From contig CAKASQ030000008.1 in NCBI GenBank assembly GCA_916988195.3, positions 18,840-82,839 on the forward strand: a stretch of 64,000 nt of DNA. The letters are read 5' to 3'. This DNA is from Oscillospiraceae bacterium. GTDB taxonomy: Bacteria; Bacillota; Clostridia; Oscillospirales; Oscillospiraceae. The notes below the pieces were generated by a model. It was not told the origin of the DNA. It ran no database searches and saw only the letters and a program-made list of their open reading frames with translations. The first letter of the stretch is position 1; the number at the start of each line of letters is the position of its first letter. The translations under genes were made by a program, and so were the position numbers. Positions 1 through 8,043 of the stretch are shown here, piece by piece.

Positions 1-854
1 GGATATTTCTTTGCTGCCTGAAACGCGAACTTCACAAACAGACCGGAGCCAACCGGAAGCATGGTTTTCAGCATCCCTTCCGGAAAGACGAAGTGGGTGC
101 CGTGGGCGTAGACCGCCGTCTCAACTTCGCATGCATGGGGCTTTTCCGCAAAGCGCTTTTCCATCCGGCGGATGTATTTAGCCGTGTCCCACAGCACATC
201 GTCCTCCGCACCGATCAGCAGCAGCTTTCCCCGGATGTTTTCGATGGGAATAAACTCCTCCGGCCGGATGGGGTGCGCCGCCTCGGAATCGTCAAACAAC
301 TTGCGGGAGTTGACCATGTCACCGGTGCGTTTGCTCTCGGCGGCGATACAGTGCCAGTAGTCAGGGTGCTGATAGCAAAAGGGCATATAGGGCAGCGGCT
401 TGCCCCGGTATGAGAACAGCGACTCGCCCTCGACCGGCCACTCCTTGCAGCCGTCCCTTTTACCCTGCATAAAGCCCTGCCACACAAAATCGCTGGGCGT
501 CATGGCAATGGTCAGGGTGATATCCGGGAACATGGCCGCTGCCGTCAGCGCCAGCGTTCCGGTGGTGGATGCACCGGCAATGCCGATTTTTTGATTGCCG
601 TTGGCTTTCAGCCACGAAATTGCCGCCTCTATGCGCTCCAGCGGATAATTGTGATGGCCGTAATCCTTTTTCGCAGGCGACATTGTGAGCACGTTTACGC
701 CCCGCCCGCAGAGCCATTTCGCCGCCGAGCGGGCAAGCCGATCCTCCGGGTCATCCCCGATCATCGCAATCACCGCGCAGTCCGACCCGCCGGCGCACGC
801 CCAGTACGCGCCGTAAAAGCCGGCGGTCTCCACATCAAAGTGCAGGTGTTTCAT
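1..854 (-). CDS. Acyl-CoA thioester hydrolase/BAAT C-terminal-like alpha/beta hydrolase (partial)
   Basis: The gene runs off the left edge after about 284 codons, so its C-terminus is unseen. The start follows a GGAGGG site and overlaps the upstream stop as ATGA, implying translational coupling. The fold is alpha/beta hydrolase, with a GASTTG nucleophile elbow near residue 100 in place of the usual G-x-S-x-G spacing and a C-terminal AHGTHF segment that would carry the catalytic His. A long insert rich in Trp and Tyr (DFVWQGF, GKPLPYMPF) follows the elbow, as in BAAT/acyl-CoA thioester hydrolase C-terminal domains. Substrate is unknown. It is the last visible gene of the operon that begins at 4651. 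Confidence 0.75.
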   Translation of the reverse strand, partial: MKHLHFDVETAGFYGAYWACAGGSDCAVIAMIGDDPEDRLARSAAKWLCGRGVNVLTMSPAKKDYGHHNYPLERIEAAISWLKANGNQKIGIAGASTTGTLALTAAAMFPDITLTIAMTPSDFVWQGFMQGKRDGCKEWPVEGESLFSYRGKPLPYMPFCYQHPDYWHCIAAESKRTGDMVNSRKLFDDSEAAHPIRPEEFIPIENIRGKLLLIGAEDDVLWDTAKYIRRMEKRFAEKPHACEVETAVYAHGTHFVFPEGMLKTMLPVGSGLFVKFAFQAAKKY

Positions 855-1627
855 TGCTTTCCCTCCATAATGTCCTTCACCAACTGCGCCCAGCGCTCTG
901 GATAACAGGCCAGCAGCTCCTCGTGCTGCAAGTCCTGCTCGTGGATTACCGGGCGGGCAAAATGCTGTTCATAGCGCGCACGGTATTTTTCACCCATTTT
1001 GAGGGCGTAGAAAATATGAATCTCTGTTCCCGGAACGTCGATCTTGTCTGGCAGCGGGGTGACGAGATCGGAATAGAACTGATTCTTGCAGCTCTGCATG
1101 GTCACATAGAGCCGTGCGCCGCCGAGCATTTCCATGAACGCCTGCACATAGCCGCCCATTTCCGACTTTCGCTTCTCAAGGCGTTTTTGGAGGAGGCGGC
1201 TCTTAATCTTCCCGCCCCGGATCACCGGATAGAGCAGCGGCAGCAGCAAATTCGTTTGCAGCTTTGCTGCAAGCGGGGATGTCTGATCAAGATCGGAGCT
1301 GCCCAATATCCCGTAGTCCATATGGATATTTCTGCGCGCCGCCAGCAGCCCTACAAACGAGCCGCCCAGCGAGCAGCCGTAGGCCGCCCGGATATGTCTG
1401 CCGCAATGCTCACTGATGTATGCTTCAATTTTTGCAGTTTCCTCAAGCATGGTCGGAAATTCCGCGTGTTCCGTCTCATCAAAGCCATCGTAGCTGACGC
1501 AGAGAACGCGATAGCTGTCCGACAGCAGCGGAATGACCCGTCCAAAATTGCCCTTCCAGTGGCAGCAGGTGCCGGGAAGCAGCAGGATAACCGGCGCGTT
1601 TTCCGCGCCGAAGGAATGAACTTTCAT
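851..1627 (-). CDS. Alpha/beta hydrolase
   Basis: 258 residues, cytoplasmic, with no signal peptide. The N-terminus has an LLLPGTCCHW strand/oxyanion-loop segment (about residues 14-24), and GCSLGG near residue 105 is the nucleophile elbow. The middle is a basic helical lid (KSRLLQKRLEKRKS). This resembles small-molecule esterase/lipase-like hydrolases, but no substrate can be named. It overlaps the next gene by 4 nt and lies 80 nt after the esterase at 1708-2613. I see no promoter or terminator in that gap, so it belongs to the same six-gene operon. Confidence 0.8.
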   Translation of the reverse strand: MKVHSFGAENAPVILLLPGTCCHWKGNFGRVIPLLSDSYRVLCVSYDGFDETEHAEFPTMLEETAKIEAYISEHCGRHIRAAYGCSLGGSFVGLLAARRNIHMDYGILGSSDLDQTSPLAAKLQTNLLLPLLYPVIRGGKIKSRLLQKRLEKRKSEMGGYVQAFMEMLGGARLYVTMQSCKNQFYSDLVTPLPDKIDVPGTEIHIFYALKMGEKYRARYEQHFARPVIHEQDLQHEELLACYPERWAQLVKDIMEGKQ

Positions 1628-1707
1628 CTTCCTACCCCTTTCAGAAATCAGGCTTGCGTTCCATGGTTTTCCTCCGTGTTTCAGTCATCACACGACCGTT
1701 TCCGATC

Positions 1708-2613
1708 TCATTTTTTCAAAATGTCCACGATTTTCGCAAAGTCCTCCTTTGCCTCCTTGAAGATCGGCAGCATACAGTAGCAATGCACCATCTTCGGGCG
1801 GGCGGACACCGTATAGGGGACATTTGCCCGTTTGCAGGCTTCCTCAAAGTCCGGCAAAGCACCGTAGAGCACCTCGTCGGCAGAATAGAAGAAGTGAATA
1901 TCGCCTACGCCGGTAAAATCTCCCCGTGAGCCGGAGAGCATATAGTCCGGCACATTCTCGCAGCCGTGCCGCATGATTTTTTCCACTGTCACCATAAAGG
2001 CATAGTCGATGGAAACGTCCCGTTTATTGAGCGCCTGCATCCGCGCCTTTTCCGCATCGTTCCACGGCACTTCACCGGGGGATACAACGACGATGTGTCT
2101 CGGCTGCGGCAGCGGCTCAGGCTGCGCGTTGTTGTGCGCCGCAATGCCCAGCGCCAGCGCACCGCCGGAGGAAAAACCACAGGTGCTGACATTTCCGCCG
2201 CCGTACAGTGCAATCATTTTTCGATAACATTCGTACACCATCGCGTATGTTTCAGTAATGCAGTGTTCCATGCAGAGCGGGTAAAACGGAAACCACACAT
2301 CACAGCCGGTCTCGCGGCAGAGCTTGCGCATCACAGGCAGGTCGCCCTTATCGGGGCCGATCACCATGCCGCCGCCAAAGAAATAGAGAATCGCGCGCTC
2401 GGACGGCTTCGGATGCTCTCGCACGATCAGGCAGGGAAAGCCGTTTACCGCGATCGTTTCATAATATGCCTTGCGGTCGGTGGGCGTAAAAACGCCACGA
2501 TGCCGGTTCTGCTTTTCAATTTCCTTTCGCAGTGCATCCTCCGGCAAGGCGAACGCCTTTTTCGCGCCGGAGAGCTTATACGCCATGCGCAGGATGGATG
2601 CAAAAATGCTCAT
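1708..2613 (-). CDS. Alpha/beta hydrolase fold-3 esterase (HSL-like)
   Basis: 301 residues. An FFGGGMV segment near residue 100 corresponds to the HGG oxyanion motif of the hormone-sensitive-lipase family, with Phe in place of His. GFSSGG near residue 150 is the nucleophile elbow. A late MVHCYC carries a plausible catalytic His. The protein lacks a signal peptide. It starts 3 nt after the stop of the methyltransferase at 2617-3231, so the two are almost certainly co-translated. It is probably a carboxylesterase of a small acyl compound, with substrate unknown. Confidence 0.85.
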   Translation of the reverse strand: MSIFASILRMAYKLSGAKKAFALPEDALRKEIEKQNRHRGVFTPTDRKAYYETIAVNGFPCLIVREHPKPSERAILYFFGGGMVIGPDKGDLPVMRKLCRETGCDVWFPFYPLCMEHCITETYAMVYECYRKMIALYGGGNVSTCGFSSGGALALGIAAHNNAQPEPLPQPRHIVVVSPGEVPWNDAEKARMQALNKRDVSIDYAFMVTVEKIMRHGCENVPDYMLSGSRGDFTGVGDIHFFYSADEVLYGALPDFEEACKRANVPYTVSARPKMVHCYCMLPIFKEAKEDFAKIVDILKK

Positions 2614-2616
2614 GAT

Positions 2617-3231
2617 TTAGCCCCCCCATTTCCGTGCCGTGATGCACAGCCAGCTTTTCTTTTTGTGTATCTGCACCTCGTGAAAGCCCGCCTGCTCCAG
2701 ATACGTCTTCAGCTCGGCGCCCTTGTAGATGGTCATGCCGCCGATGATCTCTGTCCACTTTTCGTCCCTGTCTGTGTCGCCGCTGCTCTCGTTGCAGATG
2801 AGAAATGTCCCGCCGGGCTTCAGCACCCGGTAAACCTCCCGGAAGCACTGCGGCAGATCGGGCCAGAAATAGACGGTTTCAAACGCCGTTACCGCATCGA
2901 ACCAATCCTTCGCAAAGATGATTTGCTCCACGCTGCCCTGCCACACCACGCAGCGCCCTTCCTGAATTGCGGACTGGTTGAGACTTCGAGCCTTTTGCAC
3001 ACTGACGGGCGAATAGTCGATGCCCTTGACGACGCCCCGCGGGCATTTTCTCAGCAGCCTTTTCATGTTCGCCCCGCCGCCGCAGCCGCAGTCCAGCACT
3101 TTGGCATCCGGTGAAAGATGCAGGAATTCAAGGCCCCATGTCGCCACAGGTGTATGCCCAAGATTCATCATGGCGACCATGAGCTTCCCACCGAGGCCCA
3201 CAGGCTTGCGGGTGTTTTCAAAAAATGACAT
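2617..3231 (-). CDS. Class I SAM-dependent methyltransferase
   Basis: 204 residues with a standard Rossmann methyltransferase core. VLDCGCGGG near residue 46 is motif I (SAM binding), GIDYSP near residue 70 holds the acidic residue contacting the ribose, and LKPGGTFLI near residue 140 is the post-core strand. The family most resembles methyltransferase type 11/25 small-molecule methyltransferases. It is third in the operon, 12 nt after the LCMT-like gene. Substrate is not recognisable. Confidence 0.88.
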   Translation of the reverse strand: MSFFENTRKPVGLGGKLMVAMMNLGHTPVATWGLEFLHLSPDAKVLDCGCGGGANMKRLLRKCPRGVVKGIDYSPVSVQKARSLNQSAIQEGRCVVWQGSVEQIIFAKDWFDAVTAFETVYFWPDLPQCFREVYRVLKPGGTFLICNESSGDTDRDEKWTEIIGGMTIYKGAELKTYLEQAGFHEVQIHKKKSWLCITARKWGG

Positions 3232-3243
3232 CTTGCCGCCTCC

Positions 3244-4032
3244 TTACACTTTTTCCAAAACAATGAGCTTATTCGAGATATTCCGAACGATAGACAGCTT
3301 ATCCAACGCCTTATAAACCGGTGCAAACACCGCCATTCCTTCGCAAAGACTATGTTCTTCGACAAATCGGAAGTCCGGCAGCAATTCTGCAAGGGCTTCA
3401 CCATTCTTCACGCCCCATGTAAATTTTGCGTTGTTCGCATCAATGGATTTTTCCTTGAACCGCTTGACAACCATCGGATTCATAGTTTCAACGAACACAG
3501 TTGCCTGGCAAAAGCGTTTTGCAATGACCGCAAATATGCGTTGCACATCCGCTTCTGACAGATACATGGTCAGCCCCTCAATGACGACAAGCACCGGCGC
3601 ATTTTGCTCCTTGATCTCACCGCCCCAATCATCCATGGCCGACATGGCAATCTGCGAAATCGTGCCGCTTTCCGGCAGAAGCTTTTCCCGTACCGCCATC
3701 GTTTCCGGCAGGTCGAGGTTATACCAATGGCAAAAACCTTTCATCCGGTAACAGCGGGTGTCCAGCCCGCAGGCGATGCTGACCACCACCGCGCCGGGAT
3801 GCGCCGAAAGCCACGCTTTTGTCAGCCGGTCCAGCACGATGGTGCGGGCAATGACGCCGCTGTGCATGGCCGTGTCCTTTTCCGCAAGGGTGAAATCGTA
3901 GTCCAGCTTCCCGACGATTTCCTCCGCTTTTGTGTCGTGAATCGTGCCTCTGCCGCCGCTCTCTTTCGCCCTGGCGTAAATAGTTTGCAGCATGGTCTCC
4001 GGCACGCCGGAGAGTTTGATTTTTTCTTTCAT
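3244..4032 (-). CDS. LCMT/PPM-family class I SAM-dependent O-methyltransferase
   Basis: 262 residues. The pattern VVSIACGLDTRCYRM (about residues 83-97) followed by WYNLDLPETM is typical of the leucine-carboxyl-methyltransferase-like family, which includes bacterial polyketide and peptide carboxyl O-methyltransferases. VVIEGLTMYL is the later conserved motif. It starts 1 nt after the stop of the preceding methyltransferase and continues the operon. In bacteria this family usually methylates carboxyl groups of small metabolites, so a role in modifying a secondary metabolite or metallophore is plausible but unproven. Confidence 0.87.
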   Translation of the reverse strand: MKEKIKLSGVPETMLQTIYARAKESGGRGTIHDTKAEEIVGKLDYDFTLAEKDTAMHSGVIARTIVLDRLTKAWLSAHPGAVVVSIACGLDTRCYRMKGFCHWYNLDLPETMAVREKLLPESGTISQIAMSAMDDWGGEIKEQNAPVLVVIEGLTMYLSEADVQRIFAVIAKRFCQATVFVETMNPMVVKRFKEKSIDANNAKFTWGVKNGEALAELLPDFRFVEEHSLCEGMAVFAPVYKALDKLSIVRNISNKLIVLEKV

Positions 4033-4033
4033 G

Positions 4034-4651
4034 TTACGCTTCCTCCCTTTTCACACACTCGGCGTAAGTCAGCGGGAAGGACGCTTTCAGCACGGTGCTT
4101 TCCCGCACCGTCCAGCCATTCTCCTGCAGAAATGCCAGATATTCGTTGCTTGTCCATTTGCTGTGCAGCGGAAAGCCCGCCAGCTTCATGAAAAACGCTT
4201 TGACCTTTCCGAAGAAAGCGTTATCCGCATGGGTAAAGGTCGGTGCGACCAACACGCCGTCATCCTTCAGCACCCGGCGAATCTCTGAGAGAGCCTTCTT
4301 CGGCTCCGGCACGATGTGCAGCGCATTGGAAACAATAATCACATCAAAGCTTCTGTCTGCATAAGGAAGGCGAAACATGTCCTGCACGGAGAAATGCAGT
4401 TTGGCGGAGCAGTTGCCCTGCTTCGCCTGCGCGATCATCTCTGGCGATGCATCCGTAGCCTCGATGTGGGCAGCAGCGTTTACGATGTTTTTGGCGATCA
4501 GCCCTGTGCCGGTGGCCAGCTCCAGCACCTGCTTATGCCGCACCACAGGGCGCAGCAGCTCATATAACTGCTCATAAGCTGCGGCATCCTTGTGCATGAA
4601 GCGGTCGTACCGCCCGGCGTTTTTGTCCCAGAAATTTTTTCGTTTTTCCAT
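4034..4651 (-). CDS. Class I SAM-dependent methyltransferase (first gene of operon)
   Basis: 205 residues. VLELATGTGLIA near residue 40 is motif I, EATDASPEM near residue 60 motif II, and SFDVIIVSNALH near residue 100 motif III, giving a UbiE/Methyltransf_11-type fold. It is the promoter-proximal gene of a tightly packed leftward operon (gaps of 1, 12, 3 and 80 nt, then an overlap). Two 18-bp iron-box-like sequences lie immediately upstream, at 4673-4690 and 4708-4725. Substrate is unknown. Confidence 0.88.
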   Translation of the reverse strand: MEKRKNFWDKNAGRYDRFMHKDAAAYEQLYELLRPVVRHKQVLELATGTGLIAKNIVNAAAHIEATDASPEMIAQAKQGNCSAKLHFSVQDMFRLPYADRSFDVIIVSNALHIVPEPKKALSEIRRVLKDDGVLVAPTFTHADNAFFGKVKAFFMKLAGFPLHSKWTSNEYLAFLQENGWTVRESTVLKASFPLTYAECVKREEA

Positions 4652-4672
4652 CGTCCCGTCCTCATAGCGAGA

Positions 4673-4690
4673 TGTTAAGCCACTCTAACC
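4673..4690. promoter_or_regulatory. DtxR/IdeR-like box 1 upstream of methyltransferase operon
   Basis: On the minus strand this reads GGTTAG-AGTGGC-TTAACA, an imperfect copy of the GGTTAG-N6-CTAACC palindrome found at the feo locus of this window. It lies 22 nt upstream of the first operon start, a position suited to repression. Confidence 0.55.
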
Positions 4691-4707
4691 TGTATTGATG
4701 GTGCATG

Positions 4708-4725
4708 GGTTAGAGTTGGCTAACC
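4708..4725. promoter_or_regulatory. DtxR/IdeR-like box 2 upstream of methyltransferase operon
   Basis: GGTTAG-AGTTGG-CTAACC is an 18-bp site with perfect half-sites, identical in architecture to the boxes before feoA (37737) and the HMA gene (37500). The DtxR/IdeR family recognises TTAGG..CCTAA palindromes, so iron-dependent repression is the natural reading. The regulator itself is not in the window. Confidence 0.65.
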
Positions 4726-4736
4726 TCAGTCCTTTG

Positions 4737-4761
4737 AAAAAGCCGCATCGCTGCGGCTTTT
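4737..4761. terminator. Intrinsic terminator of tetR
   Basis: AAAAGCCGCA / TGCGGCTTTT stem with a TCGC-type loop, flanked by A and T runs on either side. It lies between the TetR stop at 4766 and the iron-type boxes, so it separates tetR transcription from the downstream operon. Confidence 0.85.
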
Positions 4762-4765
4762 CCGC

Positions 4766-5344
4766 TTATGCAAATAACTCCAGGCAGGCGCCCCGCACCA
4801 GCGTTTCCAGCACCTGCGGATAGAGAGCACCGATCTGCTCCTGATGGGAGACGGTCAGGATCAAGCCCCGCACCGTGGCGGCGGCCAGCGCCATGCCGCC
4901 CTTGGGCTGCAAACCGCCCGCTTCCAGCAGCGCGCGGATGTGGGTTTCGTCGTCGTGGTAGTGGGCGGTCTTCACTTCTTCCGGCAGGCGGTGCAGAAGA
5001 AAATCTGCGTCATTTTCGATGAACACAAAGGCTTTTGTCTTGGAGAGCCAACGGCAGGCCGCCAGGATCGCCGCTGCCGCGCGGTCGGCAGGAAGCAGGG
5101 GTGTATTCTCCTGCAAGGACTTCTGCGCTGCCGCGAAGCACTCGGTATGGATGTCCTCCAGTACGGCGAAAAACAGCAACTCTTTGGAATCAAAGAATTT
5201 GTAAAATGACCCTTTGGAGATTCCAACGGCCTCCGTCAGCTGCTCCACAGAGGTTTTTCGCATCCCAATGGTAATGCCGCAGCGTCTGGCCGCTCGGATC
5301 AGGTCATTGCGGATCTGTTCATTCTGTTCGTCTGTAAAAGCCAC
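4766..5344 (-). CDS. TetR/AcrR family transcriptional regulator
   Basis: 192 residues. An N-terminal helix-turn-helix (about residues 28-50, TSVEQLTEAVGISKGSFYKF) is followed by a variable ligand-binding helical domain with several Trp and Phe residues. A terminator separates it from the methyltransferase operon, so it has its own transcription unit. Its upstream region carries a TGACCA-N12-TGGTCA palindrome (5366-5389), a likely autoregulatory operator. No copy of that palindrome is seen before the methyltransferase operon, so control of that operon by this TetR is not supported by sequence. Confidence 0.92.
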   Translation of the reverse strand: MAFTDEQNEQIRNDLIRAARRCGITIGMRKTSVEQLTEAVGISKGSFYKFFDSKELLFFAVLEDIHTECFAAAQKSLQENTPLLPADRAAAAILAACRWLSKTKAFVFIENDADFLLHRLPEEVKTAHYHDDETHIRALLEAGGLQPKGGMALAAATVRGLILTVSHQEQIGALYPQVLETLVRGACLELFA

Positions 5345-5365
5345 TGCGCACGCCCCTTGGATTTA

Positions 5366-5389
5366 TGACCACATTTATTATTTTGGTCA
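5366..5389. promoter_or_regulatory. TetR autoregulatory operator candidate
   Basis: Perfect 6-bp half-sites TGACCA and TGGTCA are separated by an AT-rich 12-bp spacer, 22 nt upstream of the tetR start. A TTGACC (-35-like) on the minus strand overlaps one arm, so a bound repressor would cover the promoter. Confidence 0.6.
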
Positions 5390-5445
5390 AATTGTAGCAC
5401 GATCCGAAGATGTTGTCAACGGCGTCGTTTTGCTTTCCATCATGA

Positions 5446-6114
5446 TCAAATCAGATCCAGCCTTTCCATCTCAAACGGAACCACGGTAGATTTCAGCAGT
5501 CTCGTCTCCGGCAAGCTCTGAACAAACCGGATCGCCGCCTTTGCAAAGACATAGGATTTTACAGTATCCCAATCTGCCATCTTTACGATCTCCGCCGTGC
5601 CGTTTTCAAAATCGAACCGAATTTCGCCCCATTCGCCGTCGTTGTCTGCCTGATACAGGTAGACAGCGGCGGCTATTTTTTTGTTCCTTTTGCGGCACTC
5701 GGTCTGTTTCAGCGTCACGGTATGGATCACACCGCTTTCCAGCAGCTTCAGCCGTAGCTTGTCTAATGTGCGCCGGTAGAATCGCTCCGCACCGCTGGCT
5801 GTCGTTCCTTCAAAATCCACCGCTAAATCTTCAAAGGTGGACTGTGCGGACAAGGGGCTGACGCGCCCACAGGTCATGCAGATGGCGTTCCGCTTTTCCA
5901 GATACCATTGCTCTTTGTAGGAAAGCTGCTCAAGCGCTGCCGTGACCGCCTTTGCCTGTATTCCGTTCCATAGGATTTCGGCGTAGTTCCAGCTACGGTC
6001 ACACCGTTCTCTGCCCCAACCGCAAGACTTATAGTTCCTTACGACTGTTAAGCCTTCTGCCTCTGGGCATTTTCCTGCTTTGCGGCAGGCGTCTCCGCCG
6101 CCCGTGCCGGACAA
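5446..6114 (-). CDS. Hypothetical protein, possibly element-associated
   Basis: Up to 222 residues, but the N-terminal ~40 residues look unnatural and the true start may be an internal GTG/TTG near 6040. The body reads as a conserved soluble protein: an amphipathic helical region (LEQLSYKEQWYLEKR), a CMTCGR motif near residue 80, a helical AERFYRR segment, then an alternating strand-rich C-terminal half. I recall similar proteins as unannotated passengers of Oscillospiraceae mobile elements but cannot name a domain. It is divergent from the DUF1003 gene, 68 nt away. Confidence 0.6.
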   Translation of the reverse strand: MSGTGGGDACRKAGKCPEAEGLTVVRNYKSCGWGRERCDRSWNYAEILWNGIQAKAVTAALEQLSYKEQWYLEKRNAICMTCGRVSPLSAQSTFEDLAVDFEGTTASGAERFYRRTLDKLRLKLLESGVIHTVTLKQTECRKRNKKIAAAVYLYQADNDGEWGEIRFDFENGTAEIVKMADWDTVKSYVFAKAAIRFVQSLPETRLLKSTVVPFEMERLDLI

Positions 6115-6182
6115 GCGGCTTGACCGCGCCGGAATTGCGGACTATAATAATGCAGAAATTCCGGAATGAAAGGGCAGGCTTT

Positions 6183-6680
6183 ATGAAAGAAAACCGAAAG
6201 CTCCTGAAAGAAGTCCTCAAGGATATCCGGCATGATATGACGGATGAGGAGGTTTTAAACCTGCTGGCAGACAGCAAGATCTCCGAAAGCCCCACCGCGG
6301 AAAAATACACCTTCGGGCAGCGTGCGGCGGATGCGATCGCAAAATTTGCTGGAAGCTGGGCGTTCATCTTTTCGTTTACGGGTGTGCTGCTTTTGTGGAT
6401 GGTCGTCAATACGATCCTGGCGGCAGATGCGTTCGATCCGTTCCCATTTATCCTGCTGAATCTGGTTCTGTCCTGCGTCGCTGCCATTCAGGCGCCGCTC
6501 ATCATGATGAGCCAGAACCGGCAGGAAGAAAAGGACCGCCGCCGCGCGGAAAATGATTACAAGGTCAATCTCAAAACCGAGATCATGATCGAGGATCTTT
6601 ATGATAAGGTCAATGCCATTCTTGCAAAGCAGTCCGTACTGGAGAAAAAACTGCAGGAGCAGGAAGAAACAAAATCGTAA
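6183..6680 (+). CDS. DUF1003 family membrane protein
   Basis: 165 residues from an ATG preceded by an AAAGGGCAGG-type ribosome site; an upstream in-frame ATG at 6150 is also possible. Two adjacent hydrophobic helices (AFIFSFTGVLLLWMVVNTIL and FILLNLVLSCVAAIQAPLIM, about residues 56-105) are joined by a short DPFPF loop and followed by a charged cytoplasmic coiled-coil tail. The QAPLIMMSQNRQEEKDR segment is typical of DUF1003. Function of the family is unknown. A strong terminator follows. Confidence 0.88.
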   Translation: MKENRKLLKEVLKDIRHDMTDEEVLNLLADSKISESPTAEKYTFGQRAADAIAKFAGSWAFIFSFTGVLLLWMVVNTILAADAFDPFPFILLNLVLSCVAAIQAPLIMMSQNRQEEKDRRRAENDYKVNLKTEIMIEDLYDKVNAILAKQSVLEKKLQEQEETKS

Positions 6681-6696
6681 TCTGCCGAAACACGAG

Positions 6697-6737
6697 GTCC
6701 CGGTAAACCATCGTCTGATGGCTTGCCGGGACTTTTT
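6697..6737 (+). terminator. Terminator after DUF1003 gene
   Basis: GTCCCGG..CCA / TGG..CCGGGAC inverted repeat with an eight-base loop, followed by TTTTT. It closes the DUF1003 transcript and sits just outside the mobile-element genes. Confidence 0.85.
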
Positions 6738-6811
6738 CCGCACAGAATTTACTTGTATTTTATGCGGTGTTGAAAGAAATACTCAAGTAGGAGATAAGCA
6801 AAAGCGATGCG

Positions 6812-7882
6812 TCACAGCCTGTTGAGTTTTTCCTCCAGTTCAGCCGCGATGCGCTGCCGTTCTTCCTCGCTTTCTGCGCGTGCATACGGTTCCAGCGCGG
6901 CGTCCCGCTTTTGCTCCGCGTCGCGCGTCCATGCCTCAAACTCGGCCTTGGTCATATCCTTCCGCATCGTGCGCGCGTAGTATTTCTTGTATGCCCGCTG
7001 CTGCACCTGCCAGACTTCATTGTTTGCAACTTTGTCCTTAAAGCTACTGACCGCGCCGATCTCCCGGCAGGTTTTACCTGGGTCTTCCGGCGCAGGACCG
7101 GCGCAATAGGCGAAGGTCGCGCCAGGCGTCTGCAAAAACCAGCGACCACAGTTGGCGCAGCGCTTCGGAACAAACCCGCGCTGCAAGCCTTTCATGAATT
7201 CTACATAGACAAAATCCAGCAGCCGGTCAAAGTACATTTTTTCGACCACCTCCGCCTCGCGCCCAGTGCCGCGAATGCAGAACTGCGCGTTTACCTTCGG
7301 CGCGTCCACCTTCGAATCTGCGCCAAGGCTGACACCGCTGACGAACGGCTCCAAGCCTTTTTTCTCAATCTGCTGGGCCAGAGAAGTTTTTCTCTGACCC
7401 TTTTTCTTTTCAAACGGCTTGCCAGCGAAAATACTGTCCAGAAACCACGCATAGCGCTCCTGAATCAATCGGATGGCGTCCAGCTGCTCCTGCATGAACC
7501 TCGGCAGCGTATCGTCCTGCATCGCATATTCGCAGAACGCTTCCTGCGCTTCTCCCACAAATAATTCGCTCACATCCATGCTTGCAAACAACTGCACGTC
7601 ATTCCAATACAGGCGGTAAAGCGGCAAAGACGCAAATCCATTTGTCACAGCCTGAAATGCCCGCGCTGCCTGCTCTGCATCCTTTTCTGCAACGGTCTTC
7701 CGATATTGATCCAATAATTCTTGAAACGGCGCAGCGTCAAGATTCAGAATTTCCGTCAGCACAGCGCCGTAGGGCTGCATCGCCGGATTGGATTCTACCC
7801 AATAGCCGGACGCGCCGAACTCCACCTTCGTATTGGTGCGAGGCCGATGAAAATCCAATAAATCTTTTCCCAAAACGCCCAT
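6812..7882 (-). CDS. DUF6076-like protein of mobile elements
   Basis: 356 residues. The N-terminal two thirds is a helical region without clear motifs. Near residue 240 a zinc-ribbon-like CANCGRWF segment is followed by YCAGPAPEDPGKTC, giving four Cys that could bind one metal. The C-terminal ~90 residues are highly charged helix. This arrangement matches proteins annotated DUF6076 in Clostridia conjugative and mobilizable elements, where they lie next to RepA-like ATPases. Here it is divergent from such an ATPase at 8044, with small palindromes in the shared promoter gap. Molecular role is unknown. Confidence 0.7.
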   Translation of the reverse strand: MGVLGKDLLDFHRPRTNTKVEFGASGYWVESNPAMQPYGAVLTEILNLDAAPFQELLDQYRKTVAEKDAEQAARAFQAVTNGFASLPLYRLYWNDVQLFASMDVSELFVGEAQEAFCEYAMQDDTLPRFMQEQLDAIRLIQERYAWFLDSIFAGKPFEKKKGQRKTSLAQQIEKKGLEPFVSGVSLGADSKVDAPKVNAQFCIRGTGREAEVVEKMYFDRLLDFVYVEFMKGLQRGFVPKRCANCGRWFLQTPGATFAYCAGPAPEDPGKTCREIGAVSSFKDKVANNEVWQVQQRAYKKYYARTMRKDMTKAEFEAWTRDAEQKRDAALEPYARAESEEERQRIAAELEEKLNRL

Positions 7883-7998
7883 GTGCGTGCGCCTCCTTTG
7901 TAGAGAATGTATTTACGCTTGTGTAGTGTATGCGCTTAAATGATACATTACCTATTGTGAAATGTCAATGGTTGCGCTATCATCTGATTGCAGATTTG

Positions 7999-8013
7999 TA
8001 GATAATGTATCTA
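7999..8013. promoter_or_regulatory. Palindromic operator candidate between divergent element genes
   Basis: TAGATA-ATG-TATCTA is a perfect 6+6 palindrome 30 nt before the ATPase start. Related sequences (GTAGAGAATGTATTTAC near 7901 and ATGATACATTA near 7938) occur in the same gap, suggesting repeated binding sites of an element-encoded regulator. Confidence 0.5.
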
Positions 8014-8043
8014 TAATAAATAAAATCGAAAGGAAGCGAAAAA

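Noticed and set aside
854..3114. Long plus-strand open frames opposite the methyltransferase/hydrolase operon
   Set aside because: They are shadows: no ribosome sites, Arg/His/Ala-rich composition, and the minus-strand frames carry clear enzyme motifs.
4666..4735. The TetR protein as repressor of the methyltransferase operon
   Set aside because: The TGACCA..TGGTCA palindrome before tetR is not repeated here, and the only palindromes present are of the iron-box type.
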